A program made the position numbers and the translations under genes. Below, piece after piece: positions 21,801 to 30,984 of a DNA stretch of 64,000 bases. Source of the DNA: Luidia sarsii (Eukaryota > Echinodermata > Asteroidea > Paxillosida > Luidiidae); contig OX465110.1 of NCBI GenBank assembly GCA_949987565.1, positions 8,362,018-8,426,017 on the forward strand. Direction: 5' to 3'. The stretch's first letter is position 1, and every line of letters starts with the position of its first letter. The notes beneath the pieces are model-generated. The model was not told the DNA's origin. It made no database searches and worked only from the letters and a program-made list of their open reading frames with translations.

Positions 21801-24706
21801 TCACCAAACCTTGCTGAACAGTCAAAGACAACTCTCAGCTTGTCGGGTTTGTTGGGGTTCAGAACACAGTGGTGAGGTAGGTACCAGGTGAGACCTGGAG
21901 AAGATGCCATTTCCTGGTCAGACACCTTCTCAGCGAAACCACGACTTAATAGGTTATCTATCTCTTCACTGTATCTGGCGTGCAGCTTGGGGTCTCTCGT
22001 CAGCCGTCCAGCCAGTGACTTCAAGCGTCTCTCTGCTACGACCTTGTTATCGGGCAGGTTCGGAGGGTCTGCTTTGAATGGTATGTCAAGCTGGTAGTGC
22101 CCATCTGCCAGGACTATGGAGTCGTTCCAGGTCTTCACAGCTCGCTTGTCATTTACAGACATGGCCTTGACATCGGGTGGGTCCGCAGCATCCAGCTTCC
22201 AGAACTTCTCTACCTGGGCCTCGAGACCTCCTTGGATGAAGTGCGAAGAGACCTCCGTGGAACCGCCAGCTATAGGACCATTAACTGTCCAGCCAAGTGC
22301 TGTCCTCACTGCATATGGTTCACCTAAATTTCCACGCTTGACCTCAAGTGGAGCGAGAATATGAGGCTCATCTTGGCCAATCAGCAGCATCACACTATCG
22401 CTGGCGACACGAGGAATGGGCAACCCTTGCAGATAATCAAATTTCTGCAGCTCTTCTTGTGTGGCAAGAGTGTTGCACAGCACTGGGAAGTTCTTCAGTG
22501 CATGAACCTTGTGCAGTCGGAAAGGTTTGCTACGCTGGGCCTTGCTCAATCCAGTGACATCTACTGAGACTGCAAGTGCCTCGACTGGCGAGCTGGAGCT
22601 GAGAGTGTTGAGAGACATGGACTCCTGACTACCAGACAGGTTGAGTGACTTCACCAGCTCCATGGAACAAAACGATCTGTTGCTGCCTGGGTCGAGCAAT
22701 GCGTACGTCTTGAGCCAGTCTTCCCCTTTGCTGCCTCTCACCATCACTGCAACTACCGGTAGAGCTATCTTCGCAGGTGATTGTACTCCTCCGCATGCGT
22801 AACTAGTTGCACCAGCCTTCTGATCCCCATGCTCTGATGTAGCAGGTGGATTTCCGCTGCTCGTCTGGACAGGGCAAAATGCGTCGTGCAGTAACTTGGA
22901 GTGCTTCCCTTGACAAACGCTGCAAGGGCCTCGGTCACAGTTTCTGGAGAAGTGACGTTTCCAGGCTAGGCAGTTGAAGCAAACTTTCTTGTCTCGTGCC
23001 GTCGCTAGCCGTGCAGAAGGAGACATCTTCGCAAATTCAGTGCATGAGTCAAGACAATGACTGCCTGCACACAATGGGCAGTGTGGCTTCTTCTGCGACC
23101 TTGCTTCCTCTGCTTTGCCCATCTTGGGTGGTGCCTTGCCATTCTTGTGATTGGTGGCTTGGACATTGAAGTTTGACGCCTTCTTCAATGTTGGTCGTTC
23201 CTTGCCATCTCTGATGCCATACACTGGGTCGTTAGCCTCTCTGGCGGACTTGTCGAGAAACTGGACGAGTTTCTCGATGCCTGGGTAACGACCAGTCTCG
23301 TCCAGGTTGTTGACTGCCATTGAACGCCATTTTGATTGCAGGTATTGAGGCAGTCTCTTGACGATAGCCCCAAGACTCCTCCTGGTGTCAATCTCCTCCA
23401 GCTTGTCCATGGCGGAGAGGGCGAGGGTGCAGCTCCTCAGATCATCAGCAAACTTCTGGATGGCCTTCCTCTCACCGGGCATCACACGTGGCCCTTCAGT
23501 CAGCTTTTGGACCCATGCCTCGGAGATTTGGTAATCGTTGCCGAAACGCTCCCGCAACAGCTCTTTGGCTTTGACGTAGCCAGAAAGCGGCTCCATCACT
23601 AGGCAGCTGTGGATGACTGTCAGTGCTTCTCCCTCGCAGTAGTGGCACAGGCGGTTTAGCTTGACGCTGGGTGGGACATTTGTATCCCCAACGGCCGCAT
23701 CAAAGCTTCTGATGAAGAGCCAGTACTGTAGGGGATCTCCATCGAACTTGCCGAGCTCACATTTTGGCAACTGCATGGTGTCGATCATCACACGCTGCAG
23801 GTCCAAGGATGACATCTGAGCGGGTGGTGTGAATGGCTGTGATGGCGTGACGACTTGCCAAGGAGCAGGTTGCAGCATCATCTCATCTTGCCCTGGGGAT
23901 GGCTGTGGCTGTGGCTGTGGCTGCATCATGACTTGTCCTGGGGCTGGCTGTGGCTGCGGCTGCATCATGACTTGCCCTGGGGCTGGCTGTGGCTGCGGCT
24001 GCGGCTGCATCATGACTTGTCCTGGGGCTGGCTGTGGCTGCGGCTGCGGCTGCATCATGACTTGTCCTGGGGCTGGCTGTGGCTGCGGCTGCATCATGAC
24101 TTGCCCTGGGGCTGGCTGTGGCTGCGGCTGCAGCTGCATCATGACTTGCCCTGGGGCTGGCTGTGGCTGCGGCTGCATCATGACTTGCCCTGGGGCTGGC
24201 TGTGGCTGCGGCTGCGGCTGCATCATGACTTGCCCTGGGGCTGGCTGTGGCTGCGGCTGCATCATGACTTGCCCTGGGGCTGGCTGTGGCTGCGGCTGCA
24301 TCATGACTTGCCCTGGGGCTGGCTGCAGCACTTGCGATGGAGATTGTCCATGTCTTGTGGCAGTCAGCCACTGACCCACCTTCTCCTCAGGGCTTGACTT
24401 GATGGGGATGTCTGATGCCCGTAGACTTCCGCAAGGAGACGACTCCTCAGCCTCCCTCAGGACAGCTTCTTCCGCTGTGGCCTTGGCAATCTCAACCTGC
24501 AGCTCAAGGTCTCTCTTGCGATGAGCCAGTCGCAACTGCTCCTCTTCAATAGCCTTCATAGCATTAGTACTGGTAGCCTCTGCTGCAAGTCTTGCCAAGG
24601 TGGCAGCTGCCCTCGCTCTTGCGCTACTGATGGACGAATAGCTCGAACGTGACCTCTTAGAGGCACATGAACCTGCCCTACTACTCTGGGACTGAGAGGA
24701 AGACAT
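18866..24706 (-). CDS. BEL/Pao Gag-Pol polyprotein, 1,946 aa, intact
   Basis: One ORF encodes the whole retrotransposon polyprotein. In order: a Ser/Arg-rich start and a charged helical stretch (about 28-95); a Pro-Gln repeat tract (126-276); a BEL-type Gag core (DUF1759-like, about 305-450); three Cys/His knuckles (CPLC from 543, CFNC from 576, CSVC from about 594); an aspartic protease-like domain with LLDPGS (Asp at 672); reverse transcriptase with YVDD at 1082-1085; RNase H starting near FSDAS (Asp 1265); and integrase. The integrase has a His/Cys zinc domain (His 1581 to CVVC near 1622), catalytic-type D1655, D1717 and E1768, and a C-terminal DUF5641-like domain ending LCLLEGAEC. The ATG at 24706 is the first in frame and has a purine at -3. 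All catalytic residues I looked for are present. The protease reads DPG where retroviruses have DSG or DTG. The polyprotein would be cleaved by its own protease. Confidence 0.97.
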   Translation of the reverse strand: MSSSQSQSSRAGSCASKRSRSSYSSISSARARAAATLARLAAEATSTNAMKAIEEEQLRLAHRKRDLELQVEIAKATAEEAVLREAEESSPCGSLRASDIPIKSSPEEKVGQWLTATRHGQSPSQVLQPAPGQVMMQPQPQPAPGQVMMQPQPQPAPGQVMMQPQPQPQPAPGQVMMQPQPQPAPGQVMMQLQPQPQPAPGQVMMQPQPQPAPGQVMMQPQPQPQPAPGQVMMQPQPQPQPAPGQVMMQPQPQPAPGQVMMQPQPQPQPSPGQDEMMLQPAPWQVVTPSQPFTPPAQMSSLDLQRVMIDTMQLPKCELGKFDGDPLQYWLFIRSFDAAVGDTNVPPSVKLNRLCHYCEGEALTVIHSCLVMEPLSGYVKAKELLRERFGNDYQISEAWVQKLTEGPRVMPGERKAIQKFADDLRSCTLALSAMDKLEEIDTRRSLGAIVKRLPQYLQSKWRSMAVNNLDETGRYPGIEKLVQFLDKSAREANDPVYGIRDGKERPTLKKASNFNVQATNHKNGKAPPKMGKAEEARSQKKPHCPLCAGSHCLDSCTEFAKMSPSARLATARDKKVCFNCLAWKRHFSRNCDRGPCSVCQGKHSKLLHDAFCPVQTSSGNPPATSEHGDQKAGATSYACGGVQSPAKIALPVVAVMVRGSKGEDWLKTYALLDPGSNRSFCSMELVKSLNLSGSQESMSLNTLSSSSPVEALAVSVDVTGLSKAQRSKPFRLHKVHALKNFPVLCNTLATQEELQKFDYLQGLPIPRVASDSVMLLIGQDEPHILAPLEVKRGNLGEPYAVRTALGWTVNGPIAGGSTEVSSHFIQGGLEAQVEKFWKLDAADPPDVKAMSVNDKRAVKTWNDSIVLADGHYQLDIPFKADPPNLPDNKVVAERRLKSLAGRLTRDPKLHARYSEEIDNLLSRGFAEKVSDQEMASSPGLTWYLPHHCVLNPNKPDKLRVVFDCSARFGDASLNDRVLQGPDLMNKLVGVLIRFREHRVGLMGDIEQMFHQVRVSRAQRDALRFLWWPQGDVMRTPEVCRMTVHLFGGVWSPSCAAFALRRTAEDNEDDFTSDAVQAVKENFYVDDLLKSFKTDDDAIFMVKQLTTLLQKGGFRLTKWICSSRKVMDSIPTDERAKTVADLDLDSERLPVERALGVRWDTEGDKFGVKIKMRRGCSTKRGLLSILSSVYDPLGFVSPFVLRGKIMFQNECRIVGKGWDEPLETSTQSQWTGWLDDLPKLDQFAVDRCLVPGDFGDVKECRLHHFSDASQDAYGSVSYARFVNTEGNVHCSFLNGKSRLAPLKTMTIPRLELSAAVMAVQMDQMLRRELRTDVHGSTFWTDSMLVLQYISNQSKRFQTFVANRVAMIHDGSSGSQWRYVNTEKNPADIASRGLDAQSLLDRREWVKGPEFLWKNEDSWPTTPEIPSLKEKDREVKKEALSRATCAHNVDQVDPVEMLINRYSSWYRLRKGVAWIRRFINWLQQRRPDGDKKCPGLTVEELQGAELAIIRSVQKKNFKDEFKDLLSGKSSVEKRSPVYRLEPYVGDGGVLRVGGRLRLAPVEPTRKFPVLLPRESHLATLIARHAHESLSGHSGKEHVLSVIRRQYWIPKVRPLINRILRECVVCKRLRGPPGIQRMADLPACRVTPGKPPFSDVGVDCFGPFYVKRGRSREKRYGCIFTCMSIRAVHLEKLHSLETDSFLNAFLRFAARRGTPQRVYSDNGTNFVGGERELREAFEQLQQSKESKGFFLSRKIEWHFNPPAASHMGGVWERQIRTCRKVLNSLLRDQVLDDEKLDTLFCEVEAIVNDRPITAVSDDLNDLEPLTPNHMLKLGHGHPVPLHDLKASSQYGKRWKHVQFLVEQFWKRWVAEYLPILQRRQRWIQPQPNFKIGDLVLVRDDNTPRCQWPLARILKTFPGSDGLVRSVEVRSASGSLVRPITKLCLLEGAEC
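23880..24333 (-). repeat. In-frame minisatellite in Gag (Pro/Gln/Met repeats)
   Basis: Ten copies of PAPGQVMM are separated by QPQPQ or QPQPQPQ, giving 39- and 45-bp DNA periods, followed by one degenerate PSPGQDEMM. Because both periods are multiples of three the main frame stays open. The same composition keeps other frames open (long Cys/Gly-rich, Trp/Leu-rich and Ala/Ser-rich readings), which are shadows. It is a likely flexible, length-variable linker between the helical N-terminus and the Gag core. Confidence 0.9.
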
Positions 24707-25430
24707 GTCAAATGTAGGTGAACTACATGCAGTGCAAGCAATACAAATGGATTATCAACAATGCAAGCAATGCCAAGAAACAATAATGAAAGCAATCAGA
24801 AGTGCAATCAACAGTAGGCAAATTTTCAGAGTGTACACAAATCCTGGCAAGAATGCTCAAAACCTATTAGAAAAACAACTGTTCGTGGGTCGTACTCGTA
24901 GCTAATAGGAACCCACTAGTCTGACTAGAGTTCAAAATCCGTACAGTTCTCTATGACCGCCTGCTGCGACATGTCGGTGTCCATATTTCCGTTCATGGAC
25001 AGAACAGACACAGCTCTCCAGGCCAGGTTGCTCCTTGGTCAGGTCCGGCTCCAGTTACCGATGCAGTAGGACGAGGAAGGTGTCCGCTGGACTGCTGGCT
25101 GCAGACTTCACAAGCAGGACGGTCTCGCAGACGGGGGTGGACTTCACGGACATTCACGGACAGGACGGTCTCGCAGACGGGGGTGGACTTCACGGACGTT
25201 CACGGACAGGACGGTCTCGCAGACGGGGGTGGACTTCACGGACGTTCACGGACAGGACGGTCTCGCAGACGGGGGTGGACTTCACGGACGTTCACGGACA
25301 GGACGGTCCCATGAACGTGGGTGGACTTCAGCAAAGGCTTCTGAAGACCAGGAGTCACAATGCAGAACTCAGGAGGTGCACTGTGTTCAGAGGACTTCTC
25401 ACTCTCAGGAGTGGCTCAAAGTTATTAAAC
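24707..25430 (-). other. 5' leader of the BEL/Pao element
   Basis: These 724 bp lie between the 5' LTR and the Gag-Pol start codon. In element sense the bases next to the LTR are GTTTAATAACTTTGAGCC. No TGG-starting tRNA primer-binding site is seen in the first ~30 bases, where one would normally begin. The middle holds a 46-bp minisatellite. No ORF other than short chance ones. It may carry packaging or translation signals. Confidence 0.8.
25115..25332. repeat. 46-bp minisatellite in the element leader
   Basis: CAGGACGGTC recurs at 25115, 25161, 25207, 25253 and 25299, an exact 46-bp period. The first copy's upstream part and the last copy (CCCATGAACGTGGGTGG) are diverged; the inner copies are nearly identical. 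Each unit carries CTCGCAGACGGGGGTGGAC and overlapping CACGGAC motifs. It is unrelated to the Gag repeat. Confidence 0.92.
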
Positions 25431-26042
25431 TGTAGTAATTCCTGCAAACTTGCAGCTGCCCGGCCCAACACTCCCGAAACTCAGGGTCACAAACGCTTTC
25501 CACACTGATCAGTGTCTTGTGGAAATAACTAGGTTTAATCTGCAATCAACAGATCAAAAGACATACATAAGTGACAACTCTTACAAATTACCAAAACAAT
25601 CAATACAGATACATGAAGATGTATATGTGCACATGTAAGACCCCATAACATGGCTAAGGAAACAGTGGCAAGAAGAATATGGAAAATACTAAATGAATCA
25701 GATGACTTTACCCAGTGAAAATATTTCAATCCCAATATAAAATAGACAAGGAACAATAACTCACAACTTTGCTGAGCGGCAGGGCTGAATGGACAGCGAA
25801 ACAGGCAGGAATAATAGAGCAAAAGACTCAAGCCAGGGTCATGCTTGAGTGCAACAATACAGAAGTCAATTGGGAAGGGTCAGATACCAAGACTTCCCAG
25901 ACACAATTACAACACAATACAAACAGAGAACCAGATTAGACCACATGGTTGTAACAAATAATAATGTACCCCTGGATAAATTGTGCCCCGGTGCTATGCA
26001 ATGAAATGTACCCCCACATAAACTAACTGAGCCTGTGTTACA
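25431..26042 (-). mobile_element. 5' LTR of the BEL/Pao element (612 bp)
   Basis: This is the promoter-bearing LTR in element sense. It matches 18099-18710 except at 25847 and 25936. Its last 272 bases (plus orientation) match 1-272. I do not see a strong TATA box in element sense; TATAAAAT at about 25736 is on the opposite strand. Confidence 0.95.
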
Positions 26043-26047
26043 AGCTG
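26043..26047. other. Target-site duplication AGCTG (right copy)
   Basis: These are the first five bases of the monomer that resumes after the element, identical to 18094-18098. The same five bases follow the partial LTR at 273-277, as expected if that LTR derives from the same insertion. Confidence 0.95.
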
Positions 26048-27824
26048 TTTAAACAGCTAAAACAAATCAAAGTTTGTGAGACAAGAAGTTATGCGGTGTA
26101 AGACCAAGCTTTCAGATCCCCGGGACCTCCAGGGTCGTCCCGTGTGCACGGATCTATTAGAGCTCATATGGCCTCGGCACCGGTCCACCGCATTTCCTTC
26201 CCTGCCCCCATCCATATAGGCCCGTAGACCCTGCGCCATGTGAGGAAGGAAACACAGCGGCCCCTAGACCTTGGCCGCCGAGTCGACCAAATGCTTGTGT
26301 CCCTTTACGAAGGCGCGAACCTGGATTATGAGAACAGTCCCAGCATCACAGCGGCACATCTAGATGCGCCACATGCGACGTTGGTGTTTGCGAGAGATTT
26401 TTAAACGCCTTATACTATACACTATCGTGCTGAGAAAAAAAAAGTGAAAAATACCCCCGGGATCGAACCACTAACCTACACGTTAGCAGTCGAGCGTCTT
26501 TCGCACAAGGCCACTTGTGTTACGCAACAATTACAGAGATCTTACACGTTAATAGGTGCTCCAGATTGAAATTAGAGGGCATGGCCGTTGGCGGCGGGCT
26601 TTTGGATTTCTTCGCGAGTGATGGGTGCAGAACACTAAATAGAGCTCCCATTGAATACTGTACAAAAACACTCACTTTCAAAGCCAATTATCCAATGCCC
26701 AAAAGTCTCTCAGTTCTTGTAGCTATACTTAAAATTGTAGTTTGGACCTTCATCTCTCAGATTCTTTTCAATTTTAGTGCCCTTAGCCGATTAGATTTTT
26801 TGCTAATTGCCCCCAGAAAAAAACACCCCCAAAATGTCTAGTCGTCCAAGCCGAATTTCTGCAAGGATTTTGAGATGGACCCCTCTCTTCCGCTGCCAAA
26901 TAGGGCCACATTTAATGCCAGATATGGTCCAAATTTTATACCAAATTGAAGAGTGAACCCCCAGGTTGTCTTAAGCTTCACTTGTTCTACAATGTATCAG
27001 TTAATTAGCCTCCAAAGACCCCTTATTAAAAAAAAGTTGTGGGTACACACTTTATGATAATCAGCTCGGCGGAGCCATCTTGGATGCATGTTGTGTAGGG
27101 GATTTTAATTGAAAAAAAATCTGCATCCACTTTGTGCGATCACAGAGCTGCTGTAGCCAGGTTTACAAAGTTGTGTTTGCATAACGAATGGAAGAAACTT
27201 AGCCTATTATATGGCGGTTAATGGTTGAAATAATTGCTTCTGACTGGCGCCCCAACCCCGGCAAAGACTGGGTGCAGGCTGGATAACTCACATGGTATAG
27301 GAGCGCTGGCTTCGCAAATCCAGAGGTCTCGGGTTCCAATCCTGCTCCGATCAATTTGTTTCCTTTGCCTCATCATTTCCATAACTATTACAATATGGCT
27401 CTGAAAGGTTTAGAACAGAGGTTTTCAGTATGTATTAAAAAGATGACGTGCATTAAAACGACGTATGTACAAAGTCTATGGGACAATATTAAAAAAATCC
27501 ACAATAATTAGAAACAAAAGTGGATTGGTTCCAATCTTTATATTTTAAGTGCGCGGCTAAATAACTAACTGCCCACCAAGTTTCAAGGTCATTGACCAAT
27601 GGCTAATATATTTTTATGACGTCGTGATTGCGTCATGTCATTTTGGCCCCAGAAGGTGTTCCTAAATCATATCCCCAATATATATTAATCCCCAATATAT
27701 ATTAATAATAATATATAACATATAATATAAAAATCTCGCTCCGTTAGCCGAATATCGTCAAGATGCCTTTTCCATTGAGACGGAAAAGCCAACGAATAGA
27801 AGAAAAAGAAATAACGAAAACAAG
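26043..27824. repeat. Satellite monomer U11 (copy of U1)
   Basis: This 1,782-bp monomer shares every private variant listed for U1 and lies exactly 25,770 bp from it. The single difference I found is at 26246 (TGAGGAAGG). The tRNA-like segment starts at 27277. Confidence 0.95.
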
Positions 27825-29606
27825 AGCTGTTTAAACAGCTTAAAAAAATCAAAGTTTGCGAGACAAGAAGTTATGCGGTGTAAGACCAAGCTTTCAGATC
27901 CCCGGGACCTCCAGGGTCGTCCCGTGTGCACGGATCTATTAGAGCTCATATGGCCTCGGCACCGGTCCACCGCATTTCCTTCCCTGCCCCCATCCATATA
28001 GGCCCGTAGACCCTGCGCCATGTGAGGGAGGAAACACAGCGGCCCCTAGACCTTGGCCGCCGAGTCGACCAAATGCTTGTGTCCCTTTACGAAGGCGCGA
28101 ACCTGGATTATGAGAACAGTCCCAGCATCACAGCGGCACATCTAGATGCGCCACATGCGACGTTGGTGTTTGCGAGAGATTTTTAAACACCTTATACTAT
28201 ACACTATCGTGCTGAGAAAAAAAAAGTGAAAAATACCCCCGGGATCGAACCACTAACCTACACGTTAGCAGTCGAGCGTCTTTCGCACAAGGCCACTTGT
28301 GTTACGCAACAATTACAGAGATCTTACACGTTAATAGGTGCTCCAGATTGAAATTAGAGGGCATGGCCGTTGGCGGCGGGCTTTTGGATTTCTTCGCGAG
28401 TGATGGGTGCAGAACACTAAATAGAGCTCCCATTGAATACTGTACAAAAACACTCACTTTCAAAGCCAATTATCCAATGCCCAAAAGTCTCTCAGTTCTT
28501 GTAGCTATACTTAAAATTGTAGTTTGGACCTTCATCTCTCAGATTCTTTTCAATTTTAGTGCCCTTAGCCGATTAGATTTTTTGCTAATTGCCCCCAGAA
28601 AAAAACACCCCCAAAATGTCTAGTCGTCCAAGCCGAATTTCTGCAAGGATTTTGAGATGGACCCCTCTCTTCCGCTGCCAAATAGGGCCACATTTAATGC
28701 CAGATATGGTCCAAATTTTATACCAAATTGAAGAGTGAACCCCCAGGTTGTCTTAAGCTTCACTTGTTCTACAATGTATCAGTTAATTAGCCTCCAAAGA
28801 CCCCTTATTAAAAAAAAGTTGTGGGTACACACTTTATGATAATCAGCTCGGCGGAGCCATCTTGGATGGATGTTGTGTAGGGGATTTAAATTGAAAAAAA
28901 ATCTGCATCCACTTTGTGCGATCACAGAGCTGCTGTAGCCAGGTTTACAAAGTTGTGTTTGCATAACGAATGGAAGAAACTTAGCCTATTATATGGCGGT
29001 TAATGGTTGAAATAATTGCTTCTGACTGGCGCCCCAACCCCGGCAAGGACTGGGTGCAGGCTGGATAACTCAGATGGTATAGGAGCGCTGGCTTCGCAAA
29101 TCCAGAGGTCTCGGGTTCCAATCCTGCTCCGATCAATTTGTTTCCTTTGCCTCATCATTTCCATAACTATTACAATATGGCTCTGAAAGGTTTAGAACAG
29201 AGGTTTTCAGTATGTATTAAAAAGATGACGTGCATTAAAACGACGTATGTACAAAGTCTATGGGACAATATTAAAAAAATCCACAATAATTAGAAACAAA
29301 AGTGGATTGGTTCCAATCTTTATATTTTAAGTGCGCGGCTAAATAACTAACTGCCCACCAAGTTTCAAGGTCATTGACCAATGGCTAATATATTTTTATG
29401 ACGTCGTGATTGCGTCATGTCATTTTGGCCTCAGAGGGTGTTCCTAAATCATATCCCCAATATATATTAATCCCCAATATATATTAATAATAATATATAA
29501 CATATAATATAAAAATCTCGCTCCGTTAGCCGAATATCGTCAAGATGCCTTTTCCATTGAGACGGAAAAGCCAACGAATAGAAGAAAAAGAAATAACGAA
29601 AACAAG
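27825..29606. repeat. Satellite monomer U12 (mosaic)
   Basis: This 1,782-bp monomer has a first ~515 bases matching U2. Its middle (about 28342-28700) carries the U1/U11 variants GTGCTCCAG, TTATCCAATGCC, CTAATTGCCCCC and TTTAATGCC. Its tail (GATGGATGTTG from about 28865, GGCCTCAGAGGG near 29430) matches neither. The tRNA-like segment starts at 29059. Confidence 0.95.
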
Positions 29607-30984
29607 AGCTGTTTAAACAGCTAAAAAAATCAAAGTTTCCGAGACAAGAAGTTATGCGGTGTAAGACCAAGCTTTCAGATCCCCGGGACCTCCAGGGTCG
29701 TCCCGTGTGCACGGATCTATTAGAGCTCATATGGCCTCGGCACCGGTCCACCGCATTTCCTTCCCTGCCCCCATCCATATAGGCCCGTAGACCCTGCGCC
29801 ATGTGAGGGAGGAAACACAGCGGCCCCTAGACCTTGGCCGCCGAGTCGACCAAATGCTTGTGTCCCTTTACGAAGGCGCGAACCTGGATTATGAGAACAG
29901 TCCCAGCATCACAGCGGCACATCTAGATGCGCCACATGCGACGTTGGTGTTTGCGAGAGATTTTTAAACACCTTATACTATACACTATCGTGCTGTGAAA
30001 AAAAAAGTGAAAAATACCCCCGGGATCGAACCACTAACCTACACGTTAGCAGTCGAGCGTCTTTCGCACATTTAAAGCCAGATATGGTCCAAATTTTATA
30101 CCAAATTGAAGAGTGAACCCCCAGGTTGTCTTAAGCTTCACTTGTTCTACAATGTATCAGTTAATTAGCCTCCAAAGACCCCTTATTAAAAAAAAGTTGT
30201 GGGTACACACTTTATGATAATCAGCTCGGCGGAGCCATCTTGGATGCATGTTGTGTAGGGGATTTAAATTGAAAAAAAATCTGCATCCACTTTGTGCGAT
30301 CACAGAGCTGCTGTAGCCAGGTTTACAAAGTTGTGTTTGCATAACGAATGGAAGAAACTTAGCCTATTATATAGCGGTTAATGGTTGAAATAATTGCTTC
30401 TGACTGGCGCCCCAACCCCGGCAAGGACTGGGTGCAGGCTGGATAACTCAGATGGTATAGGAGCGCTGGCTTCGCAAATCCAGAGGTCTCGGGTTCCAAT
30501 CCTGCTCCGATCAATTTGTTTCCTTTGCCTCATCATTTCCATAACTATTACAATATGGCTCTGAAAGGTTTAGAACAGAGGTTTTCAGTATGTATTAAAA
30601 AGATGACGTGCATTAAAACGACGTATGTACAAAGTCTATGGGACAATATTAAAAAAATCCACAATAATTAGAAACAAAAGTGGATTGGTTCCAATCTTTA
30701 TATTTTAAGTGCGCGGCTAAATAACTAACTGCCCACCAAGTTTCAAGGTCATTGACCAATGGCTAATATATTTTTATGACGTCGTGATTGCGTCATGTCA
30801 TTTTGGCCCCAGAAGGTGTTCCTAAATCATATCCCCAATATATATTAATCCCCAATATATATTAATAATAATATATAACATATAATATAAAAATCTCGCT
30901 CCGTTAGCCGAATATCGTCAAGATGCCTTTTCCATTGAGACGGAAAAGCCAACGAATAGAAGAAAAAGAAATAACGAAAACAAG
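29607..30984. repeat. Satellite monomer U13 with a 403-bp deletion
   Basis: This 1,378-bp monomer joins CTTTCGCACA directly to TTTAAAGCC at 30070/30071. In intact units these are about 403 bases apart. CACA occurs at both ends in the intact sequence, giving 4-nt microhomology. The deletion removes the start of the minus-strand tRNA-like segment and the region of the recurring 108-aa ORF. The plus-strand tRNA-like segment remains at 30437. Confidence 0.95.

Larger units (their letters stand above)
18099..26042 (-). mobile_element. Full-length BEL/Pao LTR retrotransposon
   Basis: This 7,944-bp element lies on the minus strand. In element order it has a 5' LTR (26042-25431), leader (25430-24707), Gag-Pol ORF (24706-18866), short 3' region with a purine-rich tract (18865-18711) and a 3' LTR (18710-18099). 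LTRs begin TGTA and end TACA. A 5-bp duplication flanks the element. The ORF has no stop or frameshift, and I see two LTR differences in 612 bp, so the copy looks young and may be autonomous. No envelope ORF is present. Assignment rests on the BEL-type Gag, the YVDD reverse transcriptase and the domain order protease, RT, RNase H, integrase. Confidence 0.97.

Noticed and set aside
23829..24397. Long ORFs on the plus strand and in the other minus-strand frame across the Gag repeat
   Set aside because: They are low-complexity readings of the same 39/45-bp minisatellite and lie inside the intact Gag-Pol ORF.
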